From assembly GCA_947179155.2 (NCBI GenBank), contig OX359282.1, positions 19,741,510-19,805,509 on the forward strand: DNA of 64,000 nt. The letters are read 5' to 3'. Position numbers and translations under genes: made by a program. Origin of the DNA: Hedera helix (Eukaryota; Streptophyta; Magnoliopsida; Apiales; Araliaceae). How positions within the stretch are numbered: position 1 is the first letter of the stretch; every line of letters starts with the position of its first letter. Below are positions 38,979 through 49,209 of this stretch, one piece after another. The notes below the pieces were generated by a model. That model was not told the origin of the DNA, searched no databases, and saw only the letters and a program-made list of their open reading frames with translations.

Positions 38979-39231
38979 GGGGGCAAATCTGTAAATTCAG
39001 CAAAAGATAAATGGCATTTTGGTAAATAAACCGCTCGGTGGCATTACAGTAATTATTCGGAAAAGTTTTCGCGCAATGCGCGATAGTTTCAGCGTGCAGG
39101 ATCAGAACGACGCCGTTTGGATATTTGATGGAACAGTGTCCGCGCAATGCGCGAGGGTATCAGGTTTCAGCAGGAACGCGTAATTGAAACGACGTCGTTC
39201 GACAGCTAAAAGGAATCCGCGCAATGCGCGG
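38979..39231. promoter_or_regulatory. GC-rich repeated module in Q
   Basis: Three GGCATTTTGGTAAAT-like units (38979, 39012, 39037) are followed by three CGCGCAATGCGCG palindromes (39070, 39141, 39218). These alternate with ACGACGCCGT and ACGACGTCGT (39106, 39188). It lies about 260 bp upstream of the TATA box. The same two-part module occurs in the LTRs of X. Confidence 0.65.
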
Positions 39232-39492
39232 CAGTGATACTGACGTCACACGCGCGTTACAGGCGTGTTGACCGGTCAAATTTGGCTTATGACGCGTTTG
39301 GCTTGCACGGAAATGCTGCAGAACGGGATTATTTCGCGAATTTGCTACTTTTTGATTCCAAATTGGATTTTAATTTCAACTAGGGTTAGGATAATAATTA
39401 TTTTTATTTTTCTTTTATTTTTATTTGTATTTTAAATCCTATTAGGGTTTTGAAAGAGTAATTCCAACTAGGTTTAGGAGGATTTTGGAGCC

Positions 39493-39501
39493 TATAAATA
39501 G
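39493..39501 (+). promoter_or_regulatory. TATA box of Q
   Basis: TATAAATAG in a typical LTR promoter position, downstream of the GC module. Confidence 0.65.
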
Positions 39502-40338
39502 AGGGCTTGACACACATTGTAAAACACAACTCTCATTAGAATAAAAATTCTCTCTTCTATTATTTAGTGTTCTTTATTATTATAAGTAGTTAGTTTATTT
39601 TTCTTGGTTTAAGTGATTGAAGCCATCAAGATTTATGCACTGTGAGATCTAATTTATTTTAATTGTTCAATTTATATTTTGATTATTGAATATTCTTCTA
39701 TGCTTAATTTTATGATTAATTTGTTTAATTTCTAGGAGGCCTACTAGTTTATTATTCATATTAATCTACTGCTATTTTTGAAGCGACTAAGTTTAATAAT
39801 TGTTTTGCAGATCAAAAGATTATTTTATCTTAGGAAGAATATTCATCTAAATTAAATGCAAACAAGTGACTTGTGTTGTTTAGTTCAACGATCTCTCTAA
39901 TTCTTTATGCTGCTATTAAATTAAATCTTTAGCAAGTGCCGGAGGTTGTTTAATAGTAAGGGTATTTAGACCAAGTGGCTCTATTTATCTAAAATTAAGG
40001 AGAGAGGAGAAAAATTATTCCACCTGCGAGTAGTTCTTTCTACGATGAATCTTCAAAATATTAATTGATTTATTTTTGCATCAGTGATCAGTTGTAAATT
40101 CTTGATGGTGGATATTAACTTAAACCAACACTTTTTATTTTTATTTATTTCTTGCATAATTATTTTAATTAGTTTATTTTAATTATTTTTTAATTACAAA
40201 CCCCCCAACTTTTGTTTACAAAAACATAAGATTAAATTAATCATTCTCTGTGGGATCGACTCTTGCTTACACTACTACATATTTATTTTTCCAAAGTAAG
40301 ATTTTATTTTTGGGTGCTTGCGACATCACACCAGGTTG

Positions 40339-40768
40339 TATGAAATAAACTCAGATAGAGTTTAAGTAATAAGAGATTAACTTAGAAAATTCATATTTGA
40401 GCAAAGAAAAGGAAAATGGTAGGTATAAGATTGTAAGAAAGTATAAAAGAATATCAAAAAGAGGATTTTGAAGGAATTTAAGAGAGATGAATAGAAATGG
40501 GTCATGGAGTACCCGATTTAAGAAATGTGGACGAAGGGAGATGATACTAGATATTTTATAATAAGATTTTGAAAAGAATGTTATGAGATCGTAAAGTGAT
40601 CTACAACAGACGTTTAAAGATTAACTCATAAAGAGTGTGAACGATAAATAATGCGTTAAGAAAAGTTATGCTAAGAGAAAGTTAGGTGTTCGCTGAATTT
40701 CAATTAAGCACTCATGATAGTGGCCAAATCGAACAAACATTTGTATGGGCATGGGATTTGTTCTCGGT
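40339..40768 (+). other. Non-coding interior of W, left segment
   Basis: No open frame or recognisable motif. It continues the W interior from 38615-38673 across Q and precedes the LTR palindrome. Confidence 0.5.
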
Positions 40769-41499
40769 TTAACTGTTGGTTTGCAAAAATATGGCATACA
40801 TATAATCAAATTATATAAGCGCAATATAAGCAAGAAAAATCAAATTTTAAATTTTTGTTACAAACCAATAACCAGGATCTTTCTTATTCGATAATTATTA
40901 ATTGAGGAAAGATAAAAGATTTATACCTTTGTAGAACCAAGCTTCTACAGGTACAAGTTTAGCTCCCTTTAATCCTTCACGTTCTTCTTCAAATTCAACG
41001 ATTAGATTTAAAGGATCAAGTCAGCTCCCCAAATGTGAAGCCTCTAGAGGTGATCCACCAAGTGATTTATGAATTAAAGAAGTGAATTTTGGTTTCTCCA
41101 AATCATGGGTGGCTAGCCCTAATTCTCTCTCTTTCTCTAACTCTTTAGATGTAGAAAATTAAGAAGTACTCTCTTAATTCTTGTGAAAGAGTGTGTAACC
41201 TTAATCCATAATAAGACTCGTCTTATTTATAGATATAGACAACCCTCCTAAACTATTTAGGATTAGAGATTTAATTTAATTCCCAATCTAATTATGAGCT
41301 AAATTAATTAATTACAATTCATAAACTATTTAAGAACTTAATTATTTAATATGAGAGTACTTCTTATTAATTAATTCCTAAGCCATTTAGGAACTAAATT
41401 AATTATTATAATAATTATAATTCCTAAACCATTTAGAAACTTAATTATTTTTAATAATACTACTATTTATTAATTAGTTCCTAAACCATTTAGGAACTA

Positions 41500-41577
<78 letters not shown>

Positions 41578-41599
41578 AAGAAGAAGAAGAAGAAGAAGA
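41500..41599. repeat. Compound microsatellite (AAT)n(AAG)n
   Basis: About 16 AAT units then about 17 AAG units. On the minus strand this is the (CTT)n(ATT)n tract of the C 5' LTR. Confidence 0.9.
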
Positions 41600-42073
41600 C
41601 TCCTCTTATTAATTTATAATTAGTATTTCTAAAATACTTAATTATAAATATTAAGTTATTTAATTCATTTTATCACCATAATATAAATTAAATATACTTA
41701 ATTTATTAGTACGATTATGCCATCTACTTCTTAAATAAATATTACTCTTTTACGGTGTGACCCTTTAGGTTCTCCATATTAAACCGGTTCTAAAATAAAT
41801 TAATTAGAACCTTTCTAATCTTATTTATATAAATGAATTAAACTATTTAATTTATTTAATAAATACTATTTATTCCACAATAGGGGTCAGCCCTTTTAGC
41901 GATTAATCAACATTTCAGATAATATAAATTTTAACATTTGATCGTAAAAGAATCTTTCAGTGAATAGTTACCATAAAATTCAATCATTCTACCTTATAAT
42001 GTCTTAATCAATTATAAAACATGGTATTACTATCAAGTATTATTTTATTTGACTATATGCATTTCGATTCTCA

Positions 42074-42565
42074 AATGAATAACTCTAATTAATGTAAATT
42101 AGAAACAACTTTCTAATTTTCACTCTGTCATGGCCAAGGACTACTGAGTTGTCATTTATCGAATCGCATAGGACATTATCTTCTTTTACTAGAAGTGGTA
42201 AATTCTTTGTTGATCATTCACCTATCTCCATATACAACTTATTATACCCGAACATACCCTTTGATACACATTTAAGGTTTTAAGGAATATATCAAATATA
42301 ATTAATCATGCACAAGATAAATGAATAACTCTAATTAATATAAATTAGAAACTATTTTCTAATTGTTATTCTGCCTTAGTCAAGGACTATTGAGTTGTCA
42401 TCTATCGAATTGTATAGGACACTGTCTTCTTTTACTAGAAGTGGTAGATTCTTTGTTAATCATTTACTTATCTTTATGTACAATTTATTATACCTGAACA
42501 TACCATTTGATACACCTTTAAGGTTTTAAGGAATATGTCAAAATATAATTCATCATACATAACAT
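42074..42565. repeat. Tandem duplication of about 246 bp
   Basis: AATGAATAACTCTAATTAAT begins both copies (42074 and 42320). The copies run collinearly through TTTACTAGAAGTGGTA and AAGGTTTTAAGGAATAT to about 42565, with scattered differences. Confidence 0.85.
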
Positions 42566-43512
42566 ACTATGATGATCTCAAGTCCAATGATCACTTGTAC
42601 TATTATCACAAAAAGGAACTCTTATTGATAGGTAAGTAAGACTCCATTAGGTGTTCCTTGAACGAGTCACGTTCAGTGAACTTATTCTTTAATAAACACA
42701 TACATACTTGCTTTAGTGTCTTTATACAAATGATTATGAGATCAATCATTATATTTGATTGGGACATTGTAAGGTACAATAATTGAATTGTACAGTAACT
42801 ATTCACTAAAATGTTCTTTTACTATCAAATGTTGAAATTTATATTATCTAAAATGTCGATTAATCGCTAAAGGGACTTACCCTCATTATGGAATAAATAT
42901 TATTTATTAAATGAATTAAATAGTTTAATTCATTCATATAAATAAGATTAGAATGGTTCTAATTAATTTATTTTACAACAGTTTTAATATAAAGAACCTA
43001 AAGGGTCACACCGCAAAAGAGTAATATTTATTTTAGAAATAGGTGGCATGATCATAATAATAAATTAAGTATATTTAATTTATACTATGATGATAGAATA
43101 AATTAAATAGCTTAATATTTATAATTTAGTATTTTAGAAATACTAATTATAAATTAATAAGAAGATTCTTATTATTATTATTGCTATTATTCAGTTCCTA
43201 AATAGTTTAGGAACTAATTAATAAATAGTAATATTATTATAAATAATTAAATTCCTAAATGGTTAAGGAATTATAATTATTATAATAATTAATTTAGTTC
43301 TTAAATGGCTTAGGAATTAATTAATAAGAAGTACTTTCATATTAAATACTTAAGTTCGTAAATAGTTTAGGAATTGTAATTAATTAATTTAGTTCCTAAT
43401 TAGATTGAGAATTAAATTAAATCCCTAATCCTAAATAGTTTAGGAGGGTTGTCTATATCTATAAATAAGAGGAGTCTTATTATGTATTAAGGTTACACAC
43501 TCTTTCATTAAC

Positions 43513-45049
43513 AACCACCTAGTTTACAATATTGATAATCATTGAAATCTTATGACACGCTATCCGTCATATATATGGTGAGAATGTGATTCTTTTCTCA
43601 TGTGTATATCTGGTAGTTATGTGCAAGTTCTTAAAACTCATACATATGGTATATCTGTGACTCGCCATCGTATTGTAAATTTTTGAGCCCATCAGTATAT
43701 GGACAATCATTGATTTTTTCTTGGACTACATATTGCTATGACAAGTTTCTAAACTCATATTATTGTGGTAAGTTCTTGAACTCATGAGTGTGGCAAGTTC
43801 GATGAACAATGCTTGTGGTGCATTGGGGGAAAGATGATAAAGTGAGATTTGAGATGGTAAACATTAGTAGAATCAGAAACAAATAGAATCATTATGTAGG
43901 GAAGGAATGAGGAAACTGGTGATGGTGGAGGAGTATGCTTATTCCAATCTTCTAGATATGCTAGATCTCAAAATTTCTTCAAAATGTGCTTGAAATTGCA
44001 CTCATGTGCCTTTGAAAATGATTTGTTCTATTATTAGACTATTGAGTTTTTTAAAGTTTCATTGTTCGTATGTCTATGTTAATTGCTTCGGTTAGACAAA
44101 ATTGTTTTAAAATATCAAAATGTATTTTCGTTATATATAAAAAAAAAATCATCAACACACCATTGAGCCTAGTGTGGCATGACATGTGATGGAATCATCA
44201 ACGTATGGTAATGGCGGTATGACTATGGTTAATAAAGGATCATCAACGCACTCCTACATGATGCGGTATGAGGAAGTCATAAAATGATTTTTGTTTATTT
44301 AAAACGATTCAAAATTTTGGAGTTTATGATCCATGAATAGTTTAATGATGCTAGTCTAGGCTATTCGTTTAGGCTAGATACCCTTTGATAAGAAAAGATG
44401 AAATTTAAAAGTTGATTGAAATTTCTAATCCAATTATTCTGGTGCGGAAACTTGTTTTAAAGCTAAGGTAAACAATCCTAAAAAAATGGGATATATTGGG
44501 TTGGTGAACGTGGTTCAACCCAGAAAGTGGTGTGTTGGGTTGGTTAACGTGGTTCAACCCATAAAGTCATTGTGCACAACGCATGAGTACAATTGGCTGA
44601 TCATGTAGCTTACTGTCTTTGTGATTGTAAACAAGCCTAGTAGAGAATGTTTACAGTCTGAATGATTGCTAAACATTCTATATAAGGTTTGCAGAGGGAA
44701 CACCCGTTAAACCTACTTAAGAGTTCATGGTCTTTAAGCCCCTCAGCATAATATAAAAAGTTTTCTTAAAGGAATTCTTTTGTTTCCTAGTTATTCATAC
44801 CATTTCACGATTATTGAACAATTGTGAAGACTCTTGAAAGATATTCCAATATTCTAGAAATTGAGTGGGTAGAAGTGTGAATCACCTAGAGAAGAGTGAT
44901 TGAATAATATGGTGATTGAAGAGAAATCCTTAGAAAAAGGAAATAATCGAATATTCATTAGAGTGAAAATGTAAAGGCTAGTTTGAGAACCTAGTTATGA
45001 TGAATAAAGTGAGCAGAGAGAAGTACGCTACAATTTCTAGGAATTTTTT
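43513..45049 (+). other. Non-coding interior of W, right segment
   Basis: There is no gag or pol. The stretch 43610-43810 is collinear with the reverse complement of the X interior (about 30260-30070), sharing GTTCTTAAAACTCATRCATR and GAGCCCHTCAGYATATGG-like words. The stretch 44090-44330 is collinear with 29840-29480 of X. Two tandem hairpins with TGGGTT and AACCCA stems lie at 44497-44522 and 44536-44561. Confidence 0.65.
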
Positions 45050-45050
45050 T

Positions 45051-45066
45051 TTGAAGGAGGGGTGAA
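45051..45066 (+). other. Polypurine tract of W
   Basis: TGAAGGAGGGGTGAA, a purine-rich tract, stands directly before the TGTGTTACC start of the 3' LTR. Confidence 0.75.
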
Positions 45067-48000
45067 TGTGTTACCTGAATATTGATAAAGTTAGTAAACA
45101 TGAGTTTAAATAATCAATGTGATGATAATCCTTATATAAGGAAAGTTAAGAAAGGGATATATAGAGAATTGATTATGTGGATATATAATTTTATATGTGA
45201 TTGGAATGGGAGACTTTTGTTTAAAAAAATGGCTCCAAGGAAGTTATGTAGAACGATTGGTAGATCTGCATTAAAGCAATGTATTCTAGGTAATTCGATG
45301 GATGAATAAATTATAAATTAGATATATAAAAGAATAGAATTATTGAAAAATATAAGAAATGAGATAATAATGAAGAATGGATAAGATCGTGGTATATAAA
45401 ATCCTATAACTAAAAAGAAAAATGTTATAATATTTAATTTTAAAGATTTGATTATTTCATAATATGTAGACCGTGTCATGAATTAATGGAGGTAACAAGT
45501 AATTATAAGAAATGAAAAATGAATGGACAGAAGTATGAGATGTTATGATAATAGGATGTGTTATAAAATAAAGCTGATGTATAAAAGAGGTGGCGACGAA
45601 AATGTTAATACCTGAAATAAACAGGTAGTGACGAGCCGAAGCAAGTCTAATAAGACTTGGGTTAAAAATAGATTTTTATCCATGAATTGGATAGAAATGA
45701 GAAATAAAAAATGTAGGAATATAACACATATGATAAAGTTAATTAATGAAATCAACTGGTGAACGGAGATTATGTGAGAATGTGAGGTAAATAGAATAAC
45801 AGTGTTATGGTAATAGTGATTTCAGAGAAGAAATCCTGAAATAAAAGGAAAGAAATCTAAGGATTAAGAAAAAAAATCACGCAAAATGTTATTAATTAGA
45901 GGAATTTCCTTTGGAAAGTTTATGTATAAATGAAGCAGTGTATATAGATGGGTTATATATTATGAGAAATGTAAATTTTTTTTATTAACAGACTAATTAA
46001 TTTAATTAGTTTGAATTTACTAAGAGGTGAAAATGGAAGTTAAGATGAATTATTATTTTGAATTAATCATATGACATATGATTTAAGTTACGTTATTAAA
46101 TTAATAATGTTGATTGTTGACCTTGAATGACAATATTATAAATTTTGGCTAATTTCGTTGACTATATGGGATATGATGTAAGCTTATGTTATTAATTAAC
46201 AAAGCTTAAAATAGTTCGTATTGTGAGGTTGGATTAAAATTTTGAATTAATTAAGTGACTAACTTAATTATGAGGATAGGGAGAAAAATCCAATAAATGG
46301 ATTAAGGTAGTTCAAAATTAAGAATTTAAGCTAATTAATTTAAATTAACTGGGCTAAGTAAGAAATAAGGATTACAATTAATTTAATTAAAGAAAAGTTA
46401 ATAGAAGCTTGGATTATAAAATAACCAAGTTAATGGGTAAGACTTGTTTGGCATTATGAGATACCAATAAAAATTTATGGGAATTAAGTCTCATGAAAAT
46501 GAAAATAAAATAATTAAATAATGGGTTAGTGCAAGTATTATGAAAATTGTTGGACAAGTGCAAAAATATTAATTTTCAAAATTTAATGTGACTATAGTTG
46601 ATATTTAACCATGCTTGAGTCAATTATAGAAAATTATGAATGAACATTGGGATATGTATAATTAGATGTGATGAGAGATGTATAATAGCCATGGTTAGTA
46701 TTTGACCAAGCTTGGATTACTTGTCGAGAATTATAAATGTACATGTTAGAAGATGATAACATATATAATTGTATAGTGACTACGGTTAAGAAATAACTAT
46801 ACTTGAGTTAATTGTTGGAATTGGTGTGAAATGACTATTTTGCCCTTAAGAAAGTGATTAATGACTAATGTGTCCAAAGAATGGTCAATACCTAATGGGT
46901 ATTCTATAATGGTTAATAACCAATGGGTATTCTAGGATGGTTAATAACCAATGCGTATTCTAGGATGGTTAATAACTAATGGATGACCAAGATTAGTGAA
47001 ATGACAAATGTGCCCTTAAAATAAAACTAGTAATGACCAAAATACCCTTGAGAAAATTGCTAAAAAGTTTCCTAGCAATGGAAAATTGATAATTTTGCCC
47101 TTGGTGAAATTTAGGAAAGACTAATGTATCCTAGGAGAATTCTCTAGAAAATGGTCAAATGACCATTTTTCCCTTCTAGAAATATATTAATGACTATTAT
47201 ATCCTAATGACAAAAGACTATTTTGTCCTTATGAAAAATGTGAACTGACTGTTATGCCCTTGAGAGAATTCTAGAGAATGTGGAAATGACCATCTTGCCC
47301 TTCACTAGTAATGGTTAAAGACCATTTTGCCCTTAATCTTGAATCTCTATAAATAGGGCCAATTGGAAGCATTTTGTTCATTAGAGAAGTAGAGAGATAT
47401 AAGGAGAGCTTGAGAGCTCTCATCCTTGGGAGGCCATGGAAGAGGTGAAGCTCTAGGATTTGTCCCAACAAGCCATGTCAAGGGAAGAAATCAAAGAGGT
47501 ATAAAGATTTCAACCTCAAACTAGTTTTATTTATGTATGTATATGATAATGTTTGGTTGTAGGAGTCTAAAATTTTTGATGGATCATGGAGGATCCGGGT
47601 GGAACAATGATGGATATATATTGGTGTTTATGTGTATCACATTTTTATTAGGCATAATAAACCATCTAAAGCCAAGATTTAAGCTAAGTTATGCAATGCA
47701 CATAAGATGTTTGATAAAATGCTTAAAAGAGCTATTTGTGCTAAAGTTTGGATTTCAAAGTGTATATCAAGGGTGATTTATGCGCATATGTATAGTTAGT
47801 GTTTTAAAATTATTTAAGGTTTACAAAACCTAGAATGAAGGATTAGATTATGTAAAAAACCTATTTTGAAACCTTTGTTTTTCAAATGAGGATGTTAAAC
47901 AAGAAATTTGGCTATTTTGGTTGTTTTTAAGAACCATAAGTTGAATGAGGTGTATTTAAGAGTTTTAAAATATTCTAAGTGATTGAAATGGAAAAAGAAA

Positions 48001-49209
48001 GCAAAAAAGGGTTTTTGAAATTTTTGGAAGAAAACTAGTAAAATGAAAATGTGTTGAACACAGTTTTTGGAGACCTTAGTTTGAGGTCTTAATGGTATGA
48101 TTTCAAGCAAGTAATTTTTTTCTAAACTACTATGTAGCAAGGTCTATGATTATGTCCGAGAATAAGGTCAAGACTACTTAGGGACAGAAAGTTAAAAATC
48201 ACCAAAGCGACCTTGAAAATCAAAAGTCAAAAAATTCTAAAAAATTTCTAAGTGTGAAATCTATTGTGAATAGGCAAATTCAAGCCCTGTTTTCCCTATT
48301 TTAATGAACTGATTTTGACCAATCCAAAATTTTAAAAAATATTATGTAGTAAGGGCTACATTCAGGTGCAAGAATAATAGCAATCGGAGATATGGTGAAG
48401 AAAATAAAATTCCTCAAAGTGGGCTGAAAAATTAAAAAATCTGAATTTTTGGGCAGCAACATCACGTCCCGGCGCTGACTGATCGTGCTTCAGTGCGATC
48501 TTCTCTGTTCAACAGCGTCGTGGCGTAGTTTTCAGTACAAAATACTACGCCCCGTAGTTGCTCATTCTAAAATGTGATTATGTGTTATGTTAATATTTAT
48601 TAAACTTGTTAAGCAATGTAGTTGCTTGTTCTTGATTTAAGGAAACTTTTGCAGTTAAATTGAGATCATCGAAGTTCCCAATAAGGACTACGGACACAGG
48701 GTTGAAAAGAGAACTAAAGTGTTTGAGTCTTTAGCTTATGATAGTAAACTCGATATTTATAATTGCTTTAATACTTTGACGTAACCCTTTAGGTAAGTGT
48801 ACCCTATAAAGTTACAGATTAAAACTTCGGATTAAAGAACTTAGTGATATGGGCTCTGGCTATGTTAGACAATTGTACATACTATAATTCATTGATATTA
48901 GTAAAAGAAAATTATACAGGTGAAAACTTAAAATTGAATGTGAGTTTAGGAATATTCATAATAAATATAATAGATTGAATTACAAATTTGAATTTTATAG
49001 AATAGATCATGTAAAGTATGATCCGAAATTGTAATAAGAGATTGTAAATGTTGCGAATTCTGGAATAAAAAGAAATGTTTGTATTTAATTAGTATCAAAG
49101 TGAGGTTTTGTTATTATTTTGTGGTTGAATGTGGTAAATATGAAAATAAAAGTTGTATCGTGATGCACCAAATCCACTACAACAGTTGTACAAATTTGGG
49201 GGTGTTACA
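45067..49209 (+). repeat. W 3' LTR
   Basis: A 4143-bp LTR, collinear with 5967-10718 plus 38458-38597. It holds the GACCATTTTGCCCTT array (about 46830-47335), a TATA box (47347-47356) and AGGTATAA (47497-47504). About 690 bp present in the 5' copy (about 9510-10200) are missing at 48553. A 14-16-base GTAGTTGCTCATTC insert at that junction copies sequence normally found further downstream. It ends GGGGGTGTTACA and is followed by AACTG. Confidence 0.9.

Larger units (their letters stand above)
38679..40333 (+). mobile_element. Solo LTR Q, TSD GGTTG
   Basis: The 1655-bp block starts TGATAGTG and ends ACATCACACCA, with GGTTG at 38674-38678 and 40334-40338. It has a GC-rich repeated module (38979-39231), a TATA box at 39493-39501 and, near its 3' end, CTGTGGGATCGACTCTTGC, a sequence also seen in related form in solo LTR P. 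No interior or partner LTR is present. The superfamily is probably Ty3-gypsy. Confidence 0.85.
40774..43507. mobile_element. Head-to-head C-family LTR palindrome, TSD TTAAC
   Basis: The left part (40774 to about 42750) is a C-family LTR in minus orientation starting TGTTGGTTTGC. It continues directly into a plus-orientation piece of the same LTR (about 42751-43507) ending CTCTTTCA. Both outer ends are flanked by TTAAC (40769-40773 and 43508-43512). Arms of roughly 780 bp (about 41188-42010 and 42745-43507) are imperfect inverted repeats. The minus part carries a 246-bp tandem duplication and a compound microsatellite. There is no coding sequence. Confidence 0.7.
5967..49209 (+). mobile_element. 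Element W, 43-kb nested LARD-like retrotransposon
   Basis: The interval starts TGTGATAACCCG and ends GGGGGTGTTACA. It is flanked by AACTG at 5962-5966 and 49210-49214, a perfect 5-bp duplication inside S. It has a 5' LTR (5967-10718 continued at 38458-38597), a Met-tRNA-type primer site, an interior without gag or pol, a polypurine tract, and a 3' LTR (45067-49209). Terminal sequences and polypurine tract resemble Tekay/Del-type Ty3-gypsy elements. The large LTRs and non-coding interior fit the LARD class, which needs proteins supplied in trans. Most of its present length is later insertions (V with C, X and Y; Q; an LTR palindrome). Confidence 0.85.
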
